Shown piece after piece: positions 23,388 through 31,391 of a stretch of DNA of 64,000 nt (position 1 is the first letter of the stretch; every line of letters begins with the position of its first letter). The notes under the pieces are model-generated. The model was not told the origin of the DNA and did no database searches. It saw nothing but the letters and a program-made list of their open reading frames with translations. The translations under genes were made by a program, and so were the position numbers. The stretch is from a bacterium BRH_c32 (lineage in GTDB: Bacteria; Bacteroidota; Ignavibacteria; Ignavibacteriales; Melioribacteraceae). The stretch spans positions 124,001 to 188,000 of the forward strand of contig LOEU01000014.1 of assembly GCA_001516025.1 (NCBI GenBank), written 5' to 3'.

Positions 23388-25337
23388 TTACATTGATACT
23401 TGTGGAGGTGCAGGTTCATCCGGCTTTCCTGCTTTTTTTATTGGGAATATAACTAATAAAGCAGCAACTAAACCTAATACTATTAAGCTTATCCAGAATG
23501 AAGGCACTTCAAAGATATGAGGCACAGGAATCTCTTTGAATGCTAATGCTGCAAAGACCAAGCCGATAAGAGCCTCCCCTGCTATAAGTCCTGCTGCTAT
23601 TAATACTCCTGAATTTTCTACTCTGGTTTTTTGAGCTTCATTAAATTTTCTCTTCTCGTTTTGTCTTTCGACTAAACCTTTAATTAATCCACCCACAAAG
23701 ATTGCGAATGTTGTTCCTAATGGTAAATACATACCAACAGATACTAACATAGGACTTTTAATATTCATCATAATAAAAGCAACACCCATTAACATTCCGG
23801 TAAAGATTAATATCCATTCCATATCACCGGCAACAATACCTTTAGAAAGGATTGCCATTAAACTTGCTTGAGGAGCGGGAAGTTTTTCACCACCGAATCC
23901 TGTTCCACCCATTTTAATATCGCCTTCATGTAAAATCAAAAGCGGTATAAACATAACAGCTGCTGAAAGTGCAACACCAAGTAAATCACCCACCTGCATT
24001 TTCCAAGGTGTTCCACCTAGTAAATGTCCGGCCTTCAAATCTTGAAGCATTTCACCTGCTACTGCCGCCGCAACACAAACAACCGCTGCAACACCAAGTA
24101 CAGCTGCCACTCCTGTCATTCCTTTCATTCCAAGAGCAACCATTAATAATGCAGCAACTACTAAAGTTGATAATGTTAATCCAGAAATTGGATTATTGCT
24201 CGATCCAATTATACCAACTAAATATCCTGAAACTGCTGCAAAGAAAAATCCTGCTATTATCATTACAAAAGTTGCTACTAACGCAGCTACTATATCTTGA
24301 GCAAAATAATTATATATAAAAAATGTAACTACACCTGTTAATGCAATTCCTCCCATTACCCACTTGAAAGGAATATCTTTTTCAATTCTATCTTCGACTA
24401 CTCCGCCTTTTGCAGCTTTTTTAGCATCACTTACAGATCTCTGAATTCCGGTAGCTAAATTTTTTCTCATTTTGAACAGTGTAAATGCTGCTCCCACTAA
24501 CATACCACCAATAGCGATAGGACGTACATAATCTTTCCATACTTGAGTAATAGTACCTACCCAATCCATTCCTTCCATTGGTGTATTGCCAAACTTAAAG
24601 TAAGCAATGATTGGAGCCAATAAACCCCAAGCTATTACACCACCCGAAAAGTTTAATGCAGCTAAGCGTGGGCCGATTATATAACCAACACCCATATAAG
24701 CAGGACTTACATCAGGTGATTTTAATAAAATATTGCCTTTAGTTAGACCAACCAAATAATCAGCAGAACGAGCAAATAATCTAAATTGACTTAAAGCTTC
24801 GATAAGAGCACCAACTCCCATGGCCCCAAATAGATATTTAGAACCTTCGCCGCTTCTCTGACCTGCTTTATGAATCTCTGCTGCGGCAACAGATTCAGGA
24901 TAAGGTAATTCAACATCCTCAACCATAACTCTTCTAAGAAGAGCAACGAACATTATACCAAGAACACCACCCGCTGCCATAATGGCTGCCGAAATAAAAT
25001 AATTCCATGGTGTGTAAAAAGGTACCCAGATACCTGCAATATAAAATGCAGGAATTGTGAATATCGCACCTGCTGCAATCGATTCACCAATCGATCCAAC
25101 TGTACGAGCAAAATTTTCTTCTAATATTGTACCCTTAAATATCTTGATCAATGCCATTCCAATAACGGCAGCCGGATATGTAGCTGCAATTGTCATTCCT
25201 GCTTTCAATCCTAAGTATGCGTTCGCAGCGCCCAAGACTACAGCTAACACTAGACCTATTACTAATGCTTTTACTGTAAACTCAGCCATATTTGTTTCCG
25301 AAGATACAAAGGGAACGAACTTTCTCGGTTCAGCCAT
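23388..25337 (-). CDS. OPT family oligopeptide transporter
   Basis: A 649-residue polytopic membrane protein with about 14-16 helices. The start (TVKALVIGLVLAVVLGAANAYLGLKAGMTI) and the loop NPISGLTLSTLVVAA are typical of the bacterial OPT family, which takes up oligopeptides or metal chelates by proton coupling. A hydrophilic loop with ELPYPESVAAAEI, a conserved OPT signature, is present near residue 142. It leads the peptide-use run with the PqqD-like protein and PepD downstream, which favours peptides over metal siderophores. Confidence 0.92.
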   Translation of the reverse strand: MAEPRKFVPFVSSETNMAEFTVKALVIGLVLAVVLGAANAYLGLKAGMTIAATYPAAVIGMALIKIFKGTILEENFARTVGSIGESIAAGAIFTIPAFYIAGIWVPFYTPWNYFISAAIMAAGGVLGIMFVALLRRVMVEDVELPYPESVAAAEIHKAGQRSGEGSKYLFGAMGVGALIEALSQFRLFARSADYLVGLTKGNILLKSPDVSPAYMGVGYIIGPRLAALNFSGGVIAWGLLAPIIAYFKFGNTPMEGMDWVGTITQVWKDYVRPIAIGGMLVGAAFTLFKMRKNLATGIQRSVSDAKKAAKGGVVEDRIEKDIPFKWVMGGIALTGVVTFFIYNYFAQDIVAALVATFVMIIAGFFFAAVSGYLVGIIGSSNNPISGLTLSTLVVAALLMVALGMKGMTGVAAVLGVAAVVCVAAAVAGEMLQDLKAGHLLGGTPWKMQVGDLLGVALSAAVMFIPLLILHEGDIKMGGTGFGGEKLPAPQASLMAILSKGIVAGDMEWILIFTGMLMGVAFIMMNIKSPMLVSVGMYLPLGTTFAIFVGGLIKGLVERQNEKRKFNEAQKTRVENSGVLIAAGLIAGEALIGLVFAALAFKEIPVPHIFEVPSFWISLIVLGLVAALLVIFPIKKAGKPDEPAPPQVSM

Positions 25338-25430
25338 ATTTCTCTCCTATGTAGTATTAAGTATATAAAGATAATTATCTATTAAATATATAACAGATTA
25401 TTTAGCGGTTCAACTCTTTTTCTTATTTAA

Positions 25431-26225
25431 TTAAAATTTTAGTTTCCTCATTCCTATATGACAAATAGCAAAATCGTACTTGACAGGATCTAACTTGTCA
25501 TAGTTTTTTAAATTATTTGTAATCTCTTCGGCCATTTTCCAATTAACGGTTTTTTGATTTGTTAGTTTTAGTATGGTACATATTTTATGAATGTGAGTAT
25601 CTACCGGTATTACTAATTGCGAAGGCGATATCTCATGCCACAAACCAAAATCCAAATCGTCATTACGAACCATCCATCTTAAAAATAGATTCATTCTCTT
25701 ACACGCACTCCCTTTATAAGGATCAGGAAACATAAATTCTAGGCTTCTTTTTCCAACCTTATTTTTCGGGAACATATTTTTTAATGAAACTGAAAAGAAG
25801 TGGATTGAATCTTTTAATGAAGTCTCCTCGGAAAAATAATACAAAAGAAAAAGATTTTTTAAAGACCCGTAATTTTCAAAAATATTTTTTATAGCTAAGA
25901 TCAGATCTACTGAATCCTCTCCATCAAAAAACCGATGTTTTACATCAGAAAAATCTTTTGTGATTTTCTTTGTCGAAGATTCTAAAATAAAACTATAAGG
26001 CGAGCAACCAAAGATAGAATGTATCTTTTCTAAAACTGTGATAATTTGCTTAAGGTTCCCATAAGCATATATAGAAGAGATGAATGCGGATATCTCTTTA
26101 TCATAAATATGTTCATATCGATGAGGGAATTGTAGTGGATCAGGTATCAATTTACTAAAATCAAATTCCTTATAATGGTAATCTAACTTTCGTTTTAATT
26201 GAATTGAAAATCCGCTCTTATTCAA
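25431..26225 (-). CDS. TIGR02757 (DUF2400) family protein
   Basis: A 264-residue protein of the TIGR02757/DUF2400 family, mainly found in Bacteroidota, Chlorobiota and spirochaetes. The marks are DPLQFPHRY near the N-terminus, AFISSIYAYGN, FLRWMVRNDDLDFGLW and VIPVDTHIHKI, which resembles helix-hairpin-helix DNA glycosylases (the VD-T-H turn). A DNA-repair role is possible but unproven. The start appears to be TTG at 26225, six bases after the pdxJ stop. No ATG lies near enough to replace it. Confidence 0.78.
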   Translation of the reverse strand: MNKSGFSIQLKRKLDYHYKEFDFSKLIPDPLQFPHRYEHIYDKEISAFISSIYAYGNLKQIITVLEKIHSIFGCSPYSFILESSTKKITKDFSDVKHRFFDGEDSVDLILAIKNIFENYGSLKNLFLLYYFSEETSLKDSIHFFSVSLKNMFPKNKVGKRSLEFMFPDPYKGSACKRMNLFLRWMVRNDDLDFGLWHEISPSQLVIPVDTHIHKICTILKLTNQKTVNWKMAEEITNNLKNYDKLDPVKYDFAICHIGMRKLKF

Positions 26226-26230
26226 AGGTA

Positions 26231-26947
26231 CTATTTCCTATTGATAAGATTTATCATATCTCTAACTGCTACATCGATACCTGAAAATAGAGCACGGGCA
26301 ATAACGGCGTGCCCTATGCTTACTTCATCAATATCTTCAATCAATACAAAATTTTTGATATTGAGATAATTTAATCCATGTCCACCATTTACGCCAAGTC
26401 CTAATTTTTTAGCATGTTTGGCAGCAATCCTGATTCTTTCCAACTCTTCAAAAATATCATCTTCTATTATTGCATTCGCATATACACCGGTATGTAATTC
26501 AATAATATCGGCATCTATTTCTGAGGCTGCATCTATCTGATTGATATCTGGTTCGATAAATAATGAAACGGGAATATCAGCTTCATGTAATCTCTCGATA
26601 GCATTTTTATAATGCTTTATATTATCAATTACATTTAAACCGCCTTCAGTCGTAAGCTCTTCTCTTTTTTCTGGCACAAGTGTTGCTAAGTCAGGACCAA
26701 TCTCACCGGCAATTTTAATTATTTCATCAACTGCAGCCATTTCAAGATCGAGTTTTGTAGTAACTAATTCTCTAAGAAGCTTTACGTCTCTATCATTAAT
26801 ATGTCTTCTATCTTCACGAAGATGTACGACTATTCCATCGACACCGGACTGCTCTGCCATTAAAGCAAATGCAATAGGATCGGGTTGTACTTCACCTCTT
26901 GCATTTCTAACTGTTGCTACGTGATCTATATTTAAACTGAATTTCAT
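26231..26947 (-). CDS. pdxJ: Pyridoxine 5'-phosphate synthase
   Basis: A 238-residue TIM-barrel enzyme. It joins 1-deoxy-D-xylulose 5-phosphate with 3-amino-2-oxopropyl phosphate to give pyridoxine 5'-phosphate, the last ring-forming step of the DXP-dependent vitamin B6 route. SLNIDHVATVRNARG at the N-terminus, GIVVHLREDRRHINDRD, LVPEKREELTTEGG, ELHTGVYA and LGVNGGHGLN are the diagnostic motifs, and the length is normal. AGAGG precedes the ATG. The downstream gene follows after six bases. Confidence 0.96.
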   Translation of the reverse strand: MKFSLNIDHVATVRNARGEVQPDPIAFALMAEQSGVDGIVVHLREDRRHINDRDVKLLRELVTTKLDLEMAAVDEIIKIAGEIGPDLATLVPEKREELTTEGGLNVIDNIKHYKNAIERLHEADIPVSLFIEPDINQIDAASEIDADIIELHTGVYANAIIEDDIFEELERIRIAAKHAKKLGLGVNGGHGLNYLNIKNFVLIEDIDEVSIGHAVIARALFSGIDVAVRDMINLINRK

Positions 26948-26967
26948 ATTTACCTCTTTTTAATTTT

Positions 26968-26987
26968 AAAGCCGGAGAAACCCGGCT
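26968..26987 (-). terminator. Hairpin terminator after the ALDH7 gene
   Basis: AGCCGG (26970-26975) and CCGGCT (26982-26987) form a GC-rich stem around a 6-base loop, followed on the minus strand by TTTAAAATT. It lies between the ALDH7 stop and pdxJ and probably separates the two transcription units. Confidence 0.6.
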
Positions 26988-27013
26988 ATAAAATAAACAA
27001 CTTATTACTATAA

Positions 27014-28546
27014 TTAAATATCAAATTTAATCCCTTGCGCAAGGGGAAGTTTAGTTCCATAATTGATTGTGTTTGTTTGACGGCGCATATATGCTTTCCA
27101 AGCATCAGAACCTGATTCACGTCCACCACCTGTTTCTTTCTCACCACCAAATGCTCCACCAATTTCAGCTCCTGAAGTACCTATATTTACATTTGCTATC
27201 CCGCAATCGGAACCAGCTGCCGATAAGAAATATTCGGCTTCTCTTAAACTGTTTGTGAATATCGAAGATGATAATCCTTGAACAACATCATTCTGAATAT
27301 CAACTGCATTTGAAACATCGCCTTTATATTTTATTAGATAAAGTATTGGAGCAAATGTCTCTTCCTGAACTATCTTAAAGCTATTCAATGCCTCTACTAA
27401 AGCAGGTTGGACATAACATTCTGATTTGTAATTTTCTCCGGTTAAAACTTTTCCGCCGAATAATATAGTTCCTCCCTCTTTTTTCACTTCTTTTAAAGCA
27501 GAAACAAATTCCTGAACTGCACCTTTATCAATAAGCGGGCCTACATGATTTTCGGAACTTAGCGGATCACCGATTTTTAGCGATTTATATGCTTTTACTA
27601 AAGTAGATTTTACTTTATCATAAATCGATTCGTGAATTATTAGTCTTCTTGTAGAAGTACATCTTTGTCCGGCAGTACCAACAGCTCCAAATACAATTGC
27701 CGGTATAGCAATTTTTAAATCAGCTTCGGGGGTTAGAATAATAGCATTATTCCCGCCTAATTCTAAAATAGCTCTTCCAAATCTTGCGGCAATTACTTCT
27801 GCAGCATGTCTTCCTATAGCAGTTGAACCTGTAATCGATACAAGAGGAATTCTTTTATCATTAATTAATTTTTCGCCTACGATAGAACCTTTACCAACTA
27901 TCAACGAGAATAATCCTTCCGGAAGATTGTTCTTTTTAATCACTCCTTGAATTAGATTTTGAACTGCTATAGCCGTTAAAGGTACTTTAGAAGATGGTTT
28001 CCAAACGTTTGCATTTCCGCATACAACTGAAAGCATTGTATTCCATGCCCAAACCGCAACAGGAAAATTAAATGCAGTAATCACACCAACTACTCCAAAC
28101 GGCTGGTATTGATCATACATTCTATGATTATCACGTTCGGAGTGCATAGTAAATCCATATAGCTGTCTTGAAAGACCCACTGCAAAATCACATATATCAA
28201 TCATCTCTTGTACTTCGCCTAAACCCTCTTGCAAAGATTTACCCATTTCATAAGAAACTAAAGTCCCTAATTCTTCTTTATTAGCACGGAGTACATCACC
28301 AATCTGTCTAACGATCTCGCCTCTTTTAGGAGCAGGAACTACACGCCATTGAAGATATGCTTGATGTGCTTTCTCCATTAAAAAATTATAATCTTGTTCT
28401 GAAGCTTGATAAACCGAAGCAATATACTTCCCATCTACCGGTGAATATATATCTAACTCCTCTTGATCTTTCGTACTAAACCAACTTACACCGGTTGATG
28501 CTCCTAAATTCTTTTTTGAAATACCTAACTTTTTTAATAAATTCAT
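27014..28546 (-). CDS. ALDH7-type aldehyde dehydrogenase, probable alpha-aminoadipate semialdehyde dehydrogenase
   Basis: A 510-residue NAD-dependent aldehyde dehydrogenase of the antiquitin (ALDH7) group. The catalytic Cys is in GQRCTSTRR and the general-base Glu in ELGGNN. The cofactor motifs VITAFNFPVAVWAWN and SITGSTAIGR are intact. ALDH7 enzymes oxidise alpha-aminoadipate semialdehyde (in equilibrium with piperideine-6-carboxylate) to alpha-aminoadipate. The divergent neighbour is lysine 6-aminotransferase, which makes exactly that aldehyde, so the two form a two-step lysine breakdown route. The gene starts at the edge of a 263-base shared control region. Confidence 0.88.
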   Translation of the reverse strand: MNLLKKLGISKKNLGASTGVSWFSTKDQEELDIYSPVDGKYIASVYQASEQDYNFLMEKAHQAYLQWRVVPAPKRGEIVRQIGDVLRANKEELGTLVSYEMGKSLQEGLGEVQEMIDICDFAVGLSRQLYGFTMHSERDNHRMYDQYQPFGVVGVITAFNFPVAVWAWNTMLSVVCGNANVWKPSSKVPLTAIAVQNLIQGVIKKNNLPEGLFSLIVGKGSIVGEKLINDKRIPLVSITGSTAIGRHAAEVIAARFGRAILELGGNNAIILTPEADLKIAIPAIVFGAVGTAGQRCTSTRRLIIHESIYDKVKSTLVKAYKSLKIGDPLSSENHVGPLIDKGAVQEFVSALKEVKKEGGTILFGGKVLTGENYKSECYVQPALVEALNSFKIVQEETFAPILYLIKYKGDVSNAVDIQNDVVQGLSSSIFTNSLREAEYFLSAAGSDCGIANVNIGTSGAEIGGAFGGEKETGGGRESGSDAWKAYMRRQTNTINYGTKLPLAQGIKFDI

Positions 28547-28572
28547 ATTGTCCTCTTTAAAAATGTTCTTTG

Positions 28573-28610
28573 TTTGGTAAAATTAAAGATATTAATGTAT
28601 TATTACCAAA
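28573..28610. promoter_or_regulatory. Inverted repeat, candidate operator in the lysine-catabolism control region
   Basis: TTTGGTAA (28573-28580) and TTACCAAA (28603-28610) are perfect inverted arms with centres 30 bases apart, close to three helical turns. They lie 27-64 bases upstream of the ALDH7 start. Such spacing suits two bound dimers or a looped repressor. An 8-base repeat in a region this size could still be chance. Confidence 0.35.
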
Positions 28611-28725
28611 TAGAAATAACTTTTTATTTATTTGATACTTTTAAAAAAATATCGTTAATTAAGAATATAATGAAAATAAAAAACTTTAAAAAACTTACAG
28701 GAAGACGAGACCTCAAGAGCTACCT

Positions 28726-28803
28726 CTGTTCACGCTTTGAACAGCCTTACTAAACTATGTTCCCCCAACTACTAAACTAATTTAAAAATTTAACCTTAGG
28801 GGA
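28726..28803 (+). promoter_or_regulatory. Structured leader of the lysine aminotransferase gene, possible ribosome-site sequestration
   Basis: The sequence before the gene is richer in C and G than its surroundings. CTGTTCA (28726-28732) pairs with TGAACAG (28738-28744) as a 7-base-pair hairpin. Further on TCCCC (28761-28765) is complementary to GGGGA (28799-28803), which is part of the ribosome binding site GGGGAG lying five bases before the ATG. Pairing would hide that site. This is consistent with a translational switch. It does not fit the lysine riboswitch pattern that I know. Confidence 0.4.
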
Positions 28804-28809
28804 GCTGAA

Positions 28810-30171
28810 ATGCTGATTCACGATATTACAACAATAGAAAAAGAAGTATCAACCAATATTTCCGCAAATGAAGTTCATAATACTTTAAATAAATGGATGC
28901 TAGTCGATGGCTTTGATATAGTGCTGGATACAACAAAAAGTCACGGACTATGGATAGTTAATGAAAAAAATGGTGATGAATATTTAGACTTTTTTTCATT
29001 CTTCGCCTCATCTCCAATTGGGTTAAATCATCCAAAACTATTCGATAAAGAATTTAGAGAACAATTAGAAACTGCCGCACGTATAAAACCATCTAACTCT
29101 GATATTTATTCGGTGGAAATGGCTAAATTCGTGGATACTTTTGCACGAGTAGCCAAACCATCATACATGAAACATCTGTTCTTTATTGATGGCGGAGCTT
29201 TAGCAGTTGAAAATGCACTTAAAGCGGCATTCGATTGGAAAGTAAGGAAAAATTTCCAGAAAGGTTATAAAGAAGAAAAAGGACAAATGGTAATTCACTT
29301 TAAAGAAGCTTTCCATGGAAGAACCGGTTATACAATGTCTTTAACTAATACTGACCCTGCAAAGATTAATTACTATCCTAAGTTTAACTGGCCCCGCATA
29401 TCTAATCCCAAAATTAAATTGCCTTTGAGTGATAACTTAAAATTTATTAAAAAAGCTGAAGAAGACGCTATTAATCAAATATATGAAGCTATAAAAATGT
29501 ATCCTGATGAAATAGCTGCGCTAATTATTGAGCCGATTCAATGCGAAGGCGGAGACAATTTCTTTAGAAAAGAATTTTTACAAAAACTACGTGATATTAC
29601 TTTAGATAAAGATATTATGTATATCTTTGACGAGGTTCAGACCGGTATTGGAATGACAGGGAAAATGTGGGCTTATCAACACTATGCTGAACCCGATATG
29701 ATTGCTTTTGGTAAAAAAGTTCAAATATGCGGCTTTATGTCTTCTAATAGAATTGATGAAGTAGAGGATAATGTATTCCATAAATCAAGCAGAATTAATT
29801 CCACATGGGGCGGAAACCTTGCTGATATGGTACGCTCAAGAAAAATTCTTGAAATTATCGAAGAAGATGATTTAGTAAATAATTCAAAAATCCAAGGCAA
29901 TTATTTACTTTCTCAATTACGATCTCTCGAATTGGATTTCCCGGCGATAATTTCACAATCCAGAGGGCTTGGTCTATTAGCTGCTTTCGATCTCCCTTCT
30001 CGTCATGCACGCAAATTATTTATTAATAAATTATACGAAAACAAACTTATAATGCTCGGATGTGGTGATGTAAGCGTCCGCTTTAGACCATCATTAACAG
30101 TTACTAAAGAAGAAATTGATTTAGCTATCGAAATAATTAGAAAAACTTTAGGTGAATTAAATTTAGTATGA
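28810..30171 (+). CDS. lat: L-lysine 6-aminotransferase
   Basis: A 453-residue PLP enzyme of aminotransferase class III, Lat type. It moves the epsilon-amino group of lysine to 2-oxoglutarate, giving alpha-aminoadipate semialdehyde. The N-terminal block YLDFFSFFASSPIGLNHP, FIDGGALAVENALKAAFDWK, FKEAFHGRTGYTMSLTNT, the Asp of IFDEVQTGIG and the Schiff-base Lys of IAFGKKVQICG are characteristic. The next step is done by the divergently transcribed ALDH7 gene. GGGGAG precedes the ATG at good spacing. Its stop overlaps the rsmI start by four bases (ATGA). Confidence 0.93.
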   Translation: MLIHDITTIEKEVSTNISANEVHNTLNKWMLVDGFDIVLDTTKSHGLWIVNEKNGDEYLDFFSFFASSPIGLNHPKLFDKEFREQLETAARIKPSNSDIYSVEMAKFVDTFARVAKPSYMKHLFFIDGGALAVENALKAAFDWKVRKNFQKGYKEEKGQMVIHFKEAFHGRTGYTMSLTNTDPAKINYYPKFNWPRISNPKIKLPLSDNLKFIKKAEEDAINQIYEAIKMYPDEIAALIIEPIQCEGGDNFFRKEFLQKLRDITLDKDIMYIFDEVQTGIGMTGKMWAYQHYAEPDMIAFGKKVQICGFMSSNRIDEVEDNVFHKSSRINSTWGGNLADMVRSRKILEIIEEDDLVNNSKIQGNYLLSQLRSLELDFPAIISQSRGLGLLAAFDLPSRHARKLFINKLYENKLIMLGCGDVSVRFRPSLTVTKEEIDLAIEIIRKTLGELNLV

Positions 30172-30872
30172 TTGAAAAAGGTATAATCTTTGTAATTGCA
30201 ACACCGATCGGAAATCTTGGAGATATTTCGGAAAGAGCTATCAATACTCTTTCCGAAGTTGATTTTATTTTATGCGAAGATACGAGAGTAAGTAGAAATT
30301 TATTAAATGCAAAAAGTATCCCTTATAAAGGATTAATATCGTTTAATGCATTTTCTGAATCAAAGAAGAGTAAATCAATATTAGAAAGAATTAAGTCCGG
30401 AGAAAATTGCGCTATTATTAGCGATGCAGGAACTCCATGTATTTCAGATCCGGGCGAATACTTTATACGGTTATGCCATAATAATGATATTCCTATTATT
30501 GGTATTCCCGGAGCAAATGCTGCGATTATGGCTTTAAGTATGTCCGGCTTTCCTTCCAGTTCTTTTGTTTTTGATGGTTTTCTTCCTCAAAAAAAAGGAA
30601 GACAGAAAAAACTTGTTTCTCTAACGAGTGAAGAAAGGACTATTATTTTATACGAATCCCCCTACCGTATAACTAAATTGATTGAAGAATTAAATAGTTA
30701 TATGCCGGAAAGATATTTAATGGTGTTTAGGGAGTTGACTAAAAAATTTGAGGAGTACTGGTTTGGTACTCCTCAAACATTATTTGAATCTTTACCCGAA
30801 AGAACAATTAAAGGAGAATTTGTAGTGGTTATATCTCCTTTAAGCTGGTCTCCAAATTATTCGGAATCATAA
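30168..30872 (+). CDS. rsmI: 16S rRNA (cytidine(1402)-2'-O)-methyltransferase
   Basis: A 234-residue SAM-dependent methyltransferase that 2'-O-methylates C1402 of 16S rRNA in the decoding centre. FVIATPIGNLGDISERA, LCEDTRVSRNLL, AIISDAGTPCISDPGE, IPGANAAIMALSMSG and the YESPYRI block are diagnostic for the tetrapyrrole-methylase-fold RsmI family. Compared with E. coli RsmI it lacks about 50 C-terminal residues, as many Bacteroidota copies do. It overlaps lat by four bases, and its end overlaps the convergent apt end by 16 bases. Confidence 0.94.
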   Translation: MIEKGIIFVIATPIGNLGDISERAINTLSEVDFILCEDTRVSRNLLNAKSIPYKGLISFNAFSESKKSKSILERIKSGENCAIISDAGTPCISDPGEYFIRLCHNNDIPIIGIPGANAAIMALSMSGFPSSSFVFDGFLPQKKGRQKKLVSLTSEERTIILYESPYRITKLIEELNSYMPERYLMVFRELTKKFEEYWFGTPQTLFESLPERTIKGEFVVVISPLSWSPNYSES

Positions 30873-31378
30873 GATACTAGCGATTTTACTTCATAGTTTT
30901 TGAATTTTTCTTTTCCATTTAAAAAGGAAAGCTCAATTATAAAACTGATCTGTGCAATTTTAGCTCCTAATTGCTCTACTAATTTGCATGCTGCAAACAT
31001 AGTACCGCCTGTTGCTAAAAGATCATCATGAAGAAGTATTACATCCCCCTCTGAAATTGAATCTGTATGCATTTCAATTGTGTCGGTGCCATATTCCAAT
31101 ACATAAGATTCGCTTACTTTCACGTAAGGGAGCTTCCCCGGTTTTCTAATTGGAATAAAACCGGCGTTCAATCGTGAGGCTAAAGCTCCGCCTAGTATAA
31201 AACCTCTTGATTCAATTCCTACAACCTTCGTTATACCTTTATCTTTTGAAAATTCATATAGTTCATCCAATGCTTGATTCATCGCAATAGGATCTTTTAA
31301 TAATGTTGTAATATCCCTAAACATTATTCCTTCTTTAGGAAAATTAGGGACACTTCTAATAGCTGATTTTAAATCCAT
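30857..31378 (-). CDS. apt: Adenine phosphoribosyltransferase
   Basis: A 173-residue purine-salvage enzyme that forms AMP from adenine and PRPP. The PRPP-binding loop is VILLHDDLLATGGT, and the N-terminal PNFPKEGIMFRDITTLL and GIESRGFILG blocks are typical. The usual loop residue is VDDLLATGGT, so His replaces Val here. The gene is in a minus-strand run, 13 bases after the polX-like stop. Its end overlaps the convergent rsmI end by 16 bases, with no terminator between. Confidence 0.95.
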   Translation of the reverse strand: MDLKSAIRSVPNFPKEGIMFRDITTLLKDPIAMNQALDELYEFSKDKGITKVVGIESRGFILGGALASRLNAGFIPIRKPGKLPYVKVSESYVLEYGTDTIEMHTDSISEGDVILLHDDLLATGGTMFAACKLVEQLGAKIAQISFIIELSFLNGKEKFKNYEVKSLVSYDSE

Positions 31379-31391
31379 ATATCAACTCCGG

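Noticed and set aside
26672..26687. A perfect sigma-54 promoter match (TGGCAC, five bases, TTGCT) on the plus strand
   Set aside because: It lies inside pdxJ, antisense to the conserved LVPEKRE codons, and no plus-strand gene starts within 2 kb. Codon constraint explains it better than promoter function.
28757..28780. A seven-codon frame in the lysine aminotransferase leader (ATG to TAA)
   Set aside because: It has no ribosome site and no lysine codon run, so a leader-peptide attenuator is not supported.
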